NCBI GenBank assembly: GCA_016874555.1
Contig: VGTW01000007.1
Span: 1 to 43,976 of the forward strand
DNA from: Gammaproteobacteria bacterium
Lineage (GTDB): Bacteria; Pseudomonadota; Gammaproteobacteria; Steroidobacterales; Steroidobacteraceae
DNA: 43,976 nucleotides
Reading direction: 5' to 3'
Of the stretch, positions 16,853-25,869 are shown piece after piece. The translations under genes and the position numbers were made by a program. Below the pieces are notes generated by a model, which was not told the DNA's origin, did no database searches, and saw only the letters and a list, made by a program, of their open reading frames with translations. Each line of letters starts with the position of its first letter. Positions within the stretch are counted from its first letter, which is position 1.

Positions 16853-17692
16853 ATGACTCGTACCTCCTCAAATACCACACCAAATTTTTTGCAGCGTCTC
16901 GATGCGGCTATGACAGCCCATCAATCCATGGTGTGCGTCGGTCTCGATCCCGAAGTCGAGCGCTTTCCGCAGCACCTGCAGCACTCGCCACGCGTCATCT
17001 ATGAATTCAATCGTGCCATCGTCGATGCAACGGCGGACCTCGTCTGTGCCTATAAGCCGCAGATCGCACATTACGCCGCCGTCGGTGCCGAAGATCAGCT
17101 GCAAGACACCCTCCGCTACATCCGCGCGCGTGCGCCCGACGTGCCGGTGATCCTCGACTCGAAACGCGGCGATATCGGCAGGACTGCCGAAAAATATGCT
17201 CGCGAGGCTTTCGAGCGCTACGGTGCCGATGCCGTCACCGTCAATCCCTATCTCGGTCGTGATTCGGTCGAGCCCTTCCTCGCGTATGCGGACAAAGGCG
17301 TGGTGATTCTTTGTCGCACCTCGAATGCGGATGCGCGCGAGCTGCAAGATCTCGAAATCAACGGTCGCAAGCTGTATCAGATCGTCGCCGATAAAGTCGC
17401 ACAGGAGTGGAACACGCGCGGTAATTGTCTACTCGTAGTCGGTGCAACCTACCCTGCCGAGCTCGCCGATATCCGCCAGCGCACCGGCGATATGAGCTTT
17501 TTGGTACCGGGCATCGGCGCGCAGGGTGGCGATGTCGAGCAAGCTGTGCGCAGCGGTCGACGAACAGACGGACGCGGCCTCGTCATCAATTCCTCGCGCG
17601 GAATCATCTACGCAGGCGCTGGCGAGGACTTCGCGGCAGCAGCGCGGCGTGCGACACTCGAGCTGCGCGCGGCGATCAACGCCGTACGCTGA
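16853..17692 (+). CDS. pyrF: Orotidine 5'-phosphate decarboxylase, type 2
   Basis: It catalyses the last step of de novo UMP synthesis, OMP to UMP. At 279 aa it fits the longer type-2 family rather than the roughly 235-aa E. coli type. Seen: substrate-phosphate and lysine motif ILDSKRGDIGRTAEKYA around residues 99-115, catalytic neighbourhood DAVTVNPYLGRDSVEPFL, VVGATYPAEL and the phosphate-gripper region GAQGGD followed by NSSRGIIYAG. All these are typical of the family. It begins 31 nt after uvrD; the short spacer carries a GC-rich palindrome (core CCCGCGGG) without a T-tract, so read-through from uvrD is possible. The MFS carrier begins 21 nt after its stop. Confidence 0.95.
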   Translation: MTRTSSNTTPNFLQRLDAAMTAHQSMVCVGLDPEVERFPQHLQHSPRVIYEFNRAIVDATADLVCAYKPQIAHYAAVGAEDQLQDTLRYIRARAPDVPVILDSKRGDIGRTAEKYAREAFERYGADAVTVNPYLGRDSVEPFLAYADKGVVILCRTSNADARELQDLEINGRKLYQIVADKVAQEWNTRGNCLLVVGATYPAELADIRQRTGDMSFLVPGIGAQGGDVEQAVRSGRRTDGRGLVINSSRGIIYAGAGEDFAAAARRATLELRAAINAVR

Positions 17693-17713
17693 GACCTCGC
17701 TCGAGGGGACCCG

Positions 17714-19024
17714 ATGCTGCGTTTGACCCGCTATCAGTGGATCGTGCTCTTTGCCGCCTGGTTGGGCTGGGGTTTTGATATTTTTGACGGTCTGCTGTTC
17801 AACTACGTGACGCCGAACGCCATCCCGACACTCCTTGGTCTGACCATCGGCTCACCTGAAGCTCGCGCCGCCACGCTTTACTGGACCGGCCTCATTACCG
17901 CGATCTTCCTCGTAGGTTGGGCCGTGGGCGGCATACTGTTTGGACCGATCTCCGACCGTTACGGCCGCAAACGCGTGTTGCTCATCACCATGGTGCTCTA
18001 TGCAGTCGGCACGGGACTTTGCGCGTTCGTGACCAGCATCGAACAGCTGATCGTTTGTCGCATCATCGCGAGCCTCGGCATCGGCGGTGAATGGGCGGCA
18101 GGCTGTGCACTGGTAGCCGAGGCCGTACCCGAAGATCAGCGCGTCGAGGCTGGCGCGGTGCTTTATACCGCGGCGCCTTTCGGATTATTTTTGGCTACAG
18201 GTATCAACGCCCTGATCGCCGGTCATTTTTTCGCCGATGTACCCGAAGTCTCATGGCGCTACGTACTCATCTTCGGGCTCATCCCGGCTGCTTTCGCCTT
18301 CTGGATCCGCACCTTCATCAAAGAACCGGAGCGCTGGGAGAGCGCGGCGGCATGCGCCGCACCACCCAGGCTGCGCGAAATCTTTACCCCGGAAATTTGG
18401 CCACGGACGCGCAGCGCGCTGCTCATGGCCATGGTCGCGCTGCTCACTTGGTGGAGCTGCAATGCCTTCATCCCGGTAGTCTCGGCAAATCTTGCGCAAA
18501 CAGAAGCGCTGCAGCTCGGTCTCGACAAGGGCGCCACCAGCGTGCTGATCGAATCCTGGAAAACCCAGGCCACTGCAATCTTCAATACCGGCGGGCTGAT
18601 CGGTACTTTGCTGACCATTCCGCTCGCCAAACACTGGGGTCGCAAGCCGATGTTTGCGACCTATTTAGGCTTGTCGGCCGTATCGCTGCTCTGCACCTTC
18701 GGCCTCGACCTACCACCGCAAATTCGGCTCTACATGTACTTCTTCATTGGGCTGACGGTATTCGGCATCTTCGGTGCCTTCACGTTCTACCTGCCGGAGT
18801 TGTTCCCGACACGGCTGCGAGCTACAGGTTCTGGCTTCACCTACAACATCGGTCGCGTAGTCGCAGCGGGCGGACCGTTCTTCGTGGGTTCGGTCGCCGC
18901 TGCGGGCGCCGGCGATACCAGCGTAGTACTTGACACCTTGTTCATGGTGGGGTTTGTCCCAGTGCTTGGCCTCTTGTGCATAGGCTGGGTGATCGAAACC
19001 CGCGGTCAAAAAATCCCAGACTGA
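17714..19024 (+). CDS. MFS transporter (aromatic-acid/sugar-porter type)
   Basis: A 436-aa twelve-helix secondary transporter. The N-terminal helix carries the acidic motif WLGWGFDIFDGLLFNYV. Motif A between helices 2 and 3 reads GPISDRYGRKRVL. Helix 4 has RIIASLGIGGEWAAGCALVAE, a signature shared by the sugar-porter and aromatic-acid:H+ symporter families. A second motif-A copy is LAKHWGRKPMF, and ELFPTRLRATGSGFTYNIGR lies in helix 10-11. It ends with the short cytoplasmic tail IETRGQKIPD. This places it with organic-acid or sugar symporters, but no substrate can be named. It is probably co-transcribed with pyrF upstream (21 nt) and uppP downstream (21 nt). Confidence 0.9.
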   Translation: MLRLTRYQWIVLFAAWLGWGFDIFDGLLFNYVTPNAIPTLLGLTIGSPEARAATLYWTGLITAIFLVGWAVGGILFGPISDRYGRKRVLLITMVLYAVGTGLCAFVTSIEQLIVCRIIASLGIGGEWAAGCALVAEAVPEDQRVEAGAVLYTAAPFGLFLATGINALIAGHFFADVPEVSWRYVLIFGLIPAAFAFWIRTFIKEPERWESAAACAAPPRLREIFTPEIWPRTRSALLMAMVALLTWWSCNAFIPVVSANLAQTEALQLGLDKGATSVLIESWKTQATAIFNTGGLIGTLLTIPLAKHWGRKPMFATYLGLSAVSLLCTFGLDLPPQIRLYMYFFIGLTVFGIFGAFTFYLPELFPTRLRATGSGFTYNIGRVVAAGGPFFVGSVAAAGAGDTSVVLDTLFMVGFVPVLGLLCIGWVIETRGQKIPD

Positions 19025-19045
19025 CCAGCTACAGCTCTTTTGATA

Positions 19046-19852
19046 ATGACTTGGCTCAACGACATCATCATCGGCCTGGTCGAAGGTCTGACGGAATTCA
19101 TTCCGGTATCGAGTACCGGGCATCTTATCCTCACACGATCCATTCTAGATCTGCCAGTAACCGAGGGTGCGCGACAACTCATCGTGATTCAAGGTGCAGC
19201 CATCCTCGCGGTCTGCTGGGAATACCGCGAGCGGCTGACCACCACACTAATCAGCCTCAAAACCGACGAACGTTCGCGGCTGTTCGCACTGAATCTTTTT
19301 CTTGCCTTCTTGCCTACCGCGGTTGTCGGGCTTGCTCTCGACGACATCATCGAGCGCGTGCTGTTTTCGCCAATTCCGGTGGCACTTGCATTAGTCGCAG
19401 GTGGCGTATTGATTCTTTGGGCCGAGCGTCGTCAGCACGATCGTCGAGTCAGCTCGGTGGATGAGTTGCGGCCACTCGATGCATTCAAAGTCGGTTTGTT
19501 TCAAATGCTAGCGCTAATACCAGGGACCAGCCGTTCCGCAGCCACGATTCTCGGCGGCTTGCTCTGCGGGCTGTCGCGCAAGACGGCGACTGAATTTTCT
19601 TTTTTTGTGGCTATTCCGGTGATGTTCGCGGCCACGGCTTACAAACTGCTAGGTAGCCGCGAACCGATCGGTTTGCAAGAAGCACAGTCTTTACTCATCA
19701 GTAGTGTGGTCGCTTTTGCTTCCGCACTGACCGCGATCCGCTTCCTGATCCGCTTCGTCAGCCAGCACTCGTTCGCGATCTTTGCCTGGTACCGAATCGT
19801 GTTCGGTGGTCTGATCCTGCTTACTTGGCAGATGGGCTGGGTGCAGTGGTAG
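19046..19852 (+). CDS. uppP: Undecaprenyl-diphosphatase (UppP/BacA)
   Basis: An integral membrane phosphatase that recycles undecaprenyl diphosphate to the monophosphate lipid carrier for peptidoglycan and other envelope polymers; overproduction gives bacitracin resistance. At 268 aa it has normal length. Signature 1, GLVEGLTEFIPVSSTGHL, is at about residues 11-28 and supplies the catalytic Glu-rich segment. Signature 2, LALIPGTSRSAATI, near residue 156 corresponds to PGxSRSG, here with Ala instead of the last Gly. The start is the ATG at 19046 (MTWLNDIIIG); a TTG 6 nt upstream is less likely. Its last 32 nt overlap the 3' end of the opposing MFS gene. Confidence 0.95.
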   Translation: MTWLNDIIIGLVEGLTEFIPVSSTGHLILTRSILDLPVTEGARQLIVIQGAAILAVCWEYRERLTTTLISLKTDERSRLFALNLFLAFLPTAVVGLALDDIIERVLFSPIPVALALVAGGVLILWAERRQHDRRVSSVDELRPLDAFKVGLFQMLALIPGTSRSAATILGGLLCGLSRKTATEFSFFVAIPVMFAATAYKLLGSREPIGLQEAQSLLISSVVAFASALTAIRFLIRFVSQHSFAIFAWYRIVFGGLILLTWQMGWVQW

Positions 19853-21107
19853 CGCGTCCGAAGTCGGGATAAGGCCCGAGCAACAACAACATTGAGCCGC
19901 CGATCACGAACATGGCGGCGGCAGCCAGAAGCATCGGGTCGTAACTCCCAGCGGTGTCGCGCACCCAGCCATAAAGGGTCGGCGAGAGCGCAGCCATCAG
20001 CCCAAACGCCATGTACTGCACGCCATAGATCTGGCCGTAACTCTTCATGCCGAAATACCGGCCAGCGAGATAGGCCACAAGATCGGTTTCGGCTCCCGCC
20101 GCAAAACCCATCAAAAACGCTGCGGATATCGCTATTTGAAAGCTGAGCGGTGCATCACCCATCAGCAACCAGCAAGAAAATGCCGGTAGACAAAGAATAG
20201 GTAGCGTCACGAGCGGCGCCCAAAAACGATCGAGTAATAAGCCGGTGATGATACGTCCGGCAAAGATTGATAAACCGAAAACACTGAGTACGGTCGCAAT
20301 GCTCGAGGGCTCGAAATTGCGAGCGCGCAGCATTGAGGGCAAATGCACCAAAGCACCTGCGTAAGCTAAGGTCACGATCGCAACCGACAGCCAAAGAATC
20401 CAGAAACGCGGCTCACGCATCGCCTCACCGAGCGTTCGGCCAGGTAGCGAGCCCGCCGCAGCGCTGCCGATACCTTCGGGACGCTCCTCGGGTCGTGGCT
20501 CGCGGAACCAGAGCAGGCCGATCGGCAAGGCGATCAGCAGCGGTAACAACGATAGCAGTGCAAAGCTGCTGCGCCATCCAAACTCGCTGATGAACTGGGT
20601 AGTGAGGAAAGGCAGGATCATTGCCGAAATGCTGGTGCCAACCAGCGTGATCCCAAGAGCCAGTCCGCGCTGCTTGAAGAACCAGAGATTGACGGCACGC
20701 GACCACGTGACCGGTGTCGAGCCGATACCAAACAGCCCGATCATCAACCACACCAGATAAAACGCCCACAGCTGCCCGGGGATGATCGCGAACGAGGCGA
20801 ATGTCACACCAAAAATAGCCAGCGAGGCGAGTGCTACCGGACGCACGCCATAGCGATCAGCCAACCAACCGAACACCGGCGCTAGAAAAGCCGCGAGCAT
20901 GCCGTAAATGGTGACGCCCAAACTGATCTCAGTGCGACTCCAACCGAACTCGTGCTGCAGCGGATCGATGAAGAACCCTATGGTATTGAAAGGCAAAGGC
21001 GATGCACCAAATGCCACACCCACAAGTGAAGCCATAAGGACTTTCCACCCCAAACTCAACTCGGAGGGGTTCTTGGTAGTCTTGTCGGCGGATGCAGCGC
21101 TGTTCAT
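19821..21107 (-). CDS. MFS transporter (monocarboxylate/OFA-like)
   Basis: A 428-aa twelve-helix carrier of the MFS_1 type with monocarboxylate/oxalate-formate features. Seen: FGWSRTEISLGVTIYGMLAAF in helices 1-2, motif A GWLADRYGVRPVAL, the helix 4-5 segment GIGSTPVTWSRAVNLWFFKQ followed by RGLALGITLVG, and AGAETDLVAYLAGRYFG in the C-terminal half. The same landmarks recur in the carrier at 31702-32952, so the two are paralogues. The gene is monocistronic, divergent from trkA across 63 bp, and its 3' end overlaps uppP by 32 nt. An organic acid is a reasonable substrate guess, but nothing in the sequence fixes it. Confidence 0.9.
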   Translation of the reverse strand: MNSAASADKTTKNPSELSLGWKVLMASLVGVAFGASPLPFNTIGFFIDPLQHEFGWSRTEISLGVTIYGMLAAFLAPVFGWLADRYGVRPVALASLAIFGVTFASFAIIPGQLWAFYLVWLMIGLFGIGSTPVTWSRAVNLWFFKQRGLALGITLVGTSISAMILPFLTTQFISEFGWRSSFALLSLLPLLIALPIGLLWFREPRPEERPEGIGSAAAGSLPGRTLGEAMREPRFWILWLSVAIVTLAYAGALVHLPSMLRARNFEPSSIATVLSVFGLSIFAGRIITGLLLDRFWAPLVTLPILCLPAFSCWLLMGDAPLSFQIAISAAFLMGFAAGAETDLVAYLAGRYFGMKSYGQIYGVQYMAFGLMAALSPTLYGWVRDTAGSYDPMLLAAAAMFVIGGSMLLLLGPYPDFGRATTAPSPSAK

Positions 21108-21170
21108 ACTTCAAATCATACCCCCGCGCCCCTGTTCGGTGGATCACGTTGGGAGTACCCTACGCCCTTC

Positions 21171-22550
21171 ATGAAGATCGTGATCCTCGGCGCCGGACAG
21201 GTCGGGCGCACGGCGGCTTATCAGCTCGCTCGTGAAGAGGCCAACGAAGTCACAGTCGTCGACACTAACGAAGAATTACTGCGCGACCTTAAAGATCGCC
21301 TCGATATTCGCACGGTCGTCGGCAACGCCGCCTACCCCACCGTGCTTGAAACCGCCGGCGCCGAAAACGCCGATATTTTGGTCGCGCTCACCAGCTCCGA
21401 CGAAGTCAACATGATGGCCTGCGAAGTGGCTTATACGCTGTATCGTACACCCACCAAAATCGCTCGGATCCGTTCGCAAGAATACACGCGCCATCCCAAA
21501 CTTTTTGGTGCTGAATCTTTATCGGTCGATGTCTGGATCAGCCCGGAACAACTCGTCACCGAATATGTCGAGCGCCTTATCCGCTATCCGGGTGCGCTGC
21601 AAGTACTCGATTTCGCCAATGGCAAAGTTCGGCTCGTCGGCTTGTCGGCGCGCAAAGGCGGGCTGCTCGTCGGCCAGGCGCTGCGCAATCTCAAAGAACA
21701 CATCCCAAATACCGAGGCCCGCGTCGTCGCCATTTATCGTAACGGCCGCAGCGTGCAACCCGAAGGCAGCACGGTCATCGAGGATGGGGACGAAGTATTT
21801 TTTCTTGCGGCAAAAGATGACATCCGTCGTTTCATGGCCGAGATACGCAAGGAAGAAAAGCCGGTGCGTCGCGTGGTCATCGCCGGTGGCGGCCACATCG
21901 GCTATTCGCTCGCCCGGCAACTCGAGACCAATAATCAGGTAAAAATCATCGAGCGCGATCCGAAACGTGCTCGACGCATCTCCGAGAGTCTCAACAATGC
22001 GATCGTGCTCGAAGGCGACGCTGCTGACGAAGAGTTATTAGTCGAAGAAAATATCGATAGTTGCGACACTTTCGTTGCGCTCACCAACTCTGAGGAAGCC
22101 AATATTCTCTCGGCGATGCTCGCCAAGCGCTTGGGTGCGGCCAAGGTCATGGCGCTCATCAACAAACCTTCGTATACCGATCTCATTCAAAGCGGCAGTA
22201 TCGATGTAGCGCTGTCGCCGCAAACCATCACCATCGGCTCGCTGCTCACGCATGTGCGACGTGGCGATGTCGTACAAGTGCACTCGCTGCGACGCGGTGC
22301 AGCCGAGGCCATCGAGGCCATCATTCATGGAGACAAGCGGAGTTCGCGCGTGGTCGGGAAACGCGTCGAAGATATCGTCTTGCCAGAGAGCGCCAAAATC
22401 GGCTGTATCGTACGCGGCGATGAAGTGATCATGGCGCACCATGATACCCTCGTTCAGGCCGACGACCATGTCGTGCTATTCATCACCGATCGCCGTCTTG
22501 TCGATCAGGTGGAGCGGCTATTCCTCGGCGAAACCGCCGGCAGACGCTGA
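21171..22550 (+). CDS. trkA: Trk K+ transporter peripheral NAD-binding subunit
   Basis: Cytoplasmic regulatory subunit of the Trk potassium-uptake system, which gates TrkH through nucleotide binding. At 459 aa it has the expected duplicated structure. The first RCK Rossmann domain starts with KIVILGAGQVGRTAAYQLARE; a first TrkA_C domain lies around 140-220. A second Rossmann domain starts with VVIAGGGHIGYSLARQLE near residue 237, with the acidic EGDAADEELL that usually senses nucleotide, and a second TrkA_C domain lies at about 370-455. The ATG at 21171 is chosen because the glycine-rich fold begins at residue 2. The partner gene trkH begins 16 nt after the stop, so the pair forms an operon. 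Confidence 0.95.
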   Translation: MKIVILGAGQVGRTAAYQLAREEANEVTVVDTNEELLRDLKDRLDIRTVVGNAAYPTVLETAGAENADILVALTSSDEVNMMACEVAYTLYRTPTKIARIRSQEYTRHPKLFGAESLSVDVWISPEQLVTEYVERLIRYPGALQVLDFANGKVRLVGLSARKGGLLVGQALRNLKEHIPNTEARVVAIYRNGRSVQPEGSTVIEDGDEVFFLAAKDDIRRFMAEIRKEEKPVRRVVIAGGGHIGYSLARQLETNNQVKIIERDPKRARRISESLNNAIVLEGDAADEELLVEENIDSCDTFVALTNSEEANILSAMLAKRLGAAKVMALINKPSYTDLIQSGSIDVALSPQTITIGSLLTHVRRGDVVQVHSLRRGAAEAIEAIIHGDKRSSRVVGKRVEDIVLPESAKIGCIVRGDEVIMAHHDTLVQADDHVVLFITDRRLVDQVERLFLGETAGRR

Positions 22551-22566
22551 GCGCAGCGCCTCGACC

Positions 22567-24015
22567 ATGCTCGCGGTCGCGCATATTTTAGGTCTGATGA
22601 TGGCGTTCTTTGCCATCACCTTCGTCATACCGATGATTTGTTCAGTCATCGCACAAGACGGCACATTCCTCCACTTCGCCATCGCTGCTGCCATCAACGT
22701 GACAGTCGGGCTAGTAATTGCCGGCCTTACGCGCAATTACAAACGTGAGCTTAAGGCACGCGACGGCTTCCTGCTCGTGACCCTCGCCTGGGTACTGATG
22801 TCTGGTTCTGCTGCGGTGCCGCTGTTTATTGCCCTGCCCGACCTCAGCCTCACCGACGCCTATTTCGAAGCTACCTCGGGGCTGACCACGACCGGCGCAA
22901 CCGTACTCACGGGCATTGACTCTCTTCCACCGTCAATCAATCTTTGGCGTCACACCCTGCACTGGTTTGGCGGTCTCGGTATCATCGTACTCGCGGTCGC
23001 CATCCTTCCCTTGCTCGGTGTTGGCGGCATGGCGCTCTATCGGGCAGAAACGCCCGGACCCATGAAAGATGAAAAACTCACTCCGCGCATCACTGAAACG
23101 GCAAAAATTCTCTGGATCACCTATGGTGGGATGACATTGGTCGGCATCATCGGTTTGCGCCTGGCCGGTATGGGTTGGCTCGACGCCATATGCCACGGTT
23201 TTTCAGCCATAGCGCTCGGTGGTTTTTCCACCAAGGATGCGAGCATTGGTCACTTCGATTCACCGATGATCGAGTTGGTGCTGATCTCCATCATGCTGGC
23301 GGCCGCCATGAACTTTTCTCGTCATTTCGTGGCCATTCGCCTGCGATCATTCTCCCCTTATCGACAAGACCCCGAGGTGGGTGCGCTACTGACCTTGCTT
23401 GGCATCAGTATGCTAATTGTTGCGCTGCTGCTGACAGTCCACGAGACCTTCGGCGGATTTTTAATTTCTTTGCGGCATGCTGCGTTCACGGTGGTTTCAG
23501 TGGCGACTACCACGGGTTTTTCAAGCGAGCCTTACGATAGTTGGCCCGTTTTTGTACCGATGTGGGTGGTATTCTTGTCTTGCGTGGTCTGTAGCTCCGG
23601 CTCGACGGGTGGCGGTATCAAGATGTTTCGAACGCTGTTGTTGGTGCGTCAGGCGCAGCGTGAAATGAAGCAGATCATGCACCCTTCAGCCGTGCTACCG
23701 ATTCGCGTTGGTGGCCAGGTGATTCCCGAGCGCATCATTGCCTCGGTGCTTGCGTTCCTTTTTCTTTACTTCATGACGATCGTCATACTAACTTTTCTCT
23801 TGCTGCTGTCCGGAGTGGAGATCGTTTCGGCGTTCTCATCCATCGTGGCCTGCGTGAATAATCTCGGTCCAGCCATCGGACCCACCGGCCCTTCAGGCAA
23901 TTATCAGGGCTTCACAGAATTCCAGACCTGGGTCTGCACCGTCGCGATGCTGCTTGGTCGTCTCGAAATTCTCAGCGTTCTCGTACTTTTTTCGCCGGCG
24001 TTCTGGCGGAAGTAG
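22567..24015 (+). CDS. trkH: Trk K+ transporter membrane subunit
   Basis: Potassium-translocating subunit of the SKT superfamily, in the inner membrane. At 482 aa it is full length. Four pore-loop repeats with selectivity-filter-like sequences are seen: TSGLTTTGATVL near residue 108, HGFSAIALGGFSTKDASI near 214, VATTTGFSSEPYDSWP near 312 and ACVNNLGPAIGPTGPSG near 430. The start is the ATG at 22567 (MLAVAHILGLMMAFFAITFV), which puts the first helix at the N-terminus; longer in-frame sequence overlaps trkA and is not hydrophobic. It directly follows trkA. Its stop is 1 nt from the stop of the convergent esterase gene. Confidence 0.95.
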   Translation: MLAVAHILGLMMAFFAITFVIPMICSVIAQDGTFLHFAIAAAINVTVGLVIAGLTRNYKRELKARDGFLLVTLAWVLMSGSAAVPLFIALPDLSLTDAYFEATSGLTTTGATVLTGIDSLPPSINLWRHTLHWFGGLGIIVLAVAILPLLGVGGMALYRAETPGPMKDEKLTPRITETAKILWITYGGMTLVGIIGLRLAGMGWLDAICHGFSAIALGGFSTKDASIGHFDSPMIELVLISIMLAAAMNFSRHFVAIRLRSFSPYRQDPEVGALLTLLGISMLIVALLLTVHETFGGFLISLRHAAFTVVSVATTTGFSSEPYDSWPVFVPMWVVFLSCVVCSSGSTGGGIKMFRTLLLVRQAQREMKQIMHPSAVLPIRVGGQVIPERIIASVLAFLFLYFMTIVILTFLLLLSGVEIVSAFSSIVACVNNLGPAIGPTGPSGNYQGFTEFQTWVCTVAMLLGRLEILSVLVLFSPAFWRK

Positions 24016-24016
24016 C

Positions 24017-25771
24017 TCAATACCGCCAACTGCGCGTATCTGCGCCCTTAGGAGCGGTTAGCAGCATGCGCTCGGCGGCCCAAGGCAGCACCATCTGCGG
24101 GTAACGCAGTCGCGAGTAAGCGTTGGCGCGGGTGTGATCGCCATTCCAGCAATGCTCATCTCGGTCGCCGTAGTCGATGACGGCTTCAGCCGCAGGCTCG
24201 GCGCTGCGCAGAAATTCTTCGACGGCATAGACGGCGTTGTTGAGATAGTAGTTATCCATGTCGCCGACGTAGAGCCGCAGCTTGCCGCGCAGCTTCGGTC
24301 CGAGGGTTGCCCAGTCACGACGCAGAATGTGGCCGAGGTCGTAGTTATCGCGCCAATACGCCGCGGTTACCGGATCGATCTCGCCGGTGAGACGATCCCA
24401 GATACGGCGCGGATAACCGTCTGCGCCGACCGGTGAATAGACCGATTCCCACACGTCCCATTGATCGCCGCTGCGGCCCTTAGTACCGAGCGCGTACTCC
24501 CAAAGATTGTTTTCTTCGATGGTGGTGTCAATATGACCCAGCCAATTGCGATGCGCAGGACGCGGCGTGCGCTTGAAGCGATTCGGCATGTAGTAGGCGT
24601 TTTTATCTTCGTAAATATTTACCGTCATGTAGTGACGGAAGTCGATCGGGTCGGGGCAGGCGATCCAGGCGCCGTTGTAATCATCGGGATAGAACATTTG
24701 CACAGCCATCGCGATCCAGCCGCCCGTGCTGCCACCAAAAACGAAGCGTGCCCAACCCTGACCGATGCCGCGAAAGCGCTTTTCGATCTCGGGAATAAGT
24801 TCGTACTGGATGGCATCGCCGTATGGACCGTTGTTCGCCGAGTTGACGCCGTAGGAGTCGTCGTAAAACGGTGTGGGGTGCTGGATCTCGACCAGCAGCA
24901 CACGCGGGAAGCCCTTGCCGGTCCAGGCCTGGAAAAACTCCCACTCCAGTTGCTGCTGGATGCGGTTATAGCCCGGGAGCTTGAAGCGCTTACTGTAGTC
25001 GGGCTTGAGGTCGGGGTCTGGGGGTGTCTCGCGCCAGCTCGACGGCCCTGATGGAAAGTGGCCGTGGTTGATCACCAGCGGATAGCGCGCATCCGGGTGG
25101 TCGTTGAAGCCCTGCGGCAAGGTGACGAATGCGCCGAGGTACATGTCGCGACCCCAGAACTTTGAGAGCCGCTCACTGCGGATGCGCACATATTTAACCC
25201 AGGGCGTTTCCTGGAATTGCGGCAGCGGCGGCATCACCTCGCTGAGCACGAGCTTGGGCAGCGGGCTCGCGTCCAAAGGTCCACGCCAGCGCAGCGTTAC
25301 AGGTAGCGAGTAAAGATTGCCAGGTTTTTCACGCCACTGCTGGCCGTCGCCCTTGTCGGGCGGCAGTTTGAGCACGCGACCGTCGCCCAGGTGAAACGTC
25401 TCGTAGCGGTTCAGGAAGGCCTGCACTCGGTAGTCGCCGACTGGCAGGTCGGCGAGGAATCGGACCGGAAAACCGAAGGCATCGGCGTCAACTTTACGGC
25501 TGCTGCCGGGCCGCCATCCTTCGACATCGAGTCCGAAAAAGGGGATGGCGTCGCCGTCCCAATTGACGAGGAAGCGGGGCTCCTGAGTCGGCGCCTGATC
25601 GATCGGTGCGAAGATCAGCAACAGGCGGCCGTCCTGGGGGCCGTCGCGGAATCCTGCGGGCAGCTGTACCTCGAAGCCGGTGGCTGCGGCAGCGAGGCGC
25701 GGCGAGGCGGTGAGCAGGGTGGCACCGAGTAGGGCCACGGCGAGGAGTCGGAGCGGTTGGGGGATACACAT
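24017..25771 (-). CDS. Secreted alpha/beta hydrolase, putative esterase
   Basis: A 584-aa protein with an N-terminal Sec signal peptide: the hydrophobic core LLAVALLGATLLTA is followed by a probable cleavage after residues about 28-31 (AAA). The region about 215-560 resembles an esterase of the alpha/beta-hydrolase fold. The nucleophile motif GGSTGG puts Ser at residue 348, and a late DEHCWNGDHTRAN supplies a likely catalytic His. The N-terminal roughly 180 residues look like a beta-rich domain of unknown role. The start is the ATG at 25771 because it directly precedes the signal peptide; an upstream extension to 25888 would bury it. Family members are related to feruloyl or antibiotic-ester hydrolases, but I cannot name a substrate. 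It is divergent from mnmG and converges with trkH. Confidence 0.8.
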   Translation of the reverse strand: MCIPQPLRLLAVALLGATLLTASPRLAAAATGFEVQLPAGFRDGPQDGRLLLIFAPIDQAPTQEPRFLVNWDGDAIPFFGLDVEGWRPGSSRKVDADAFGFPVRFLADLPVGDYRVQAFLNRYETFHLGDGRVLKLPPDKGDGQQWREKPGNLYSLPVTLRWRGPLDASPLPKLVLSEVMPPLPQFQETPWVKYVRIRSERLSKFWGRDMYLGAFVTLPQGFNDHPDARYPLVINHGHFPSGPSSWRETPPDPDLKPDYSKRFKLPGYNRIQQQLEWEFFQAWTGKGFPRVLLVEIQHPTPFYDDSYGVNSANNGPYGDAIQYELIPEIEKRFRGIGQGWARFVFGGSTGGWIAMAVQMFYPDDYNGAWIACPDPIDFRHYMTVNIYEDKNAYYMPNRFKRTPRPAHRNWLGHIDTTIEENNLWEYALGTKGRSGDQWDVWESVYSPVGADGYPRRIWDRLTGEIDPVTAAYWRDNYDLGHILRRDWATLGPKLRGKLRLYVGDMDNYYLNNAVYAVEEFLRSAEPAAEAVIDYGDRDEHCWNGDHTRANAYSRLRYPQMVLPWAAERMLLTAPKGADTRSWRY

Positions 25772-25826
25772 AACCCTCGATCCTACGCCGGGTATGGCCC
25801 CAGAGGGACCAGCCAATACAGTGGCA

Positions 25827-25856
25827 TTCAACTCGATTTGCAGATTCACATAGAAT
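25827..25856 (+). promoter_or_regulatory. Possible mnmG promoter
   Basis: A TAGAAT hexamer at 25851-25856 (5 of 6 to TATAAT) lies 13 nt before the mnmG ATG, with TTCAAC at 25827-25832 spaced 18 nt upstream. The -35 match is poor and the leader would be very short, so this is only a suggestion for the 98-bp divergent spacer. Confidence 0.28.
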
Positions 25857-25869
25857 CGCGCCCCAACGT

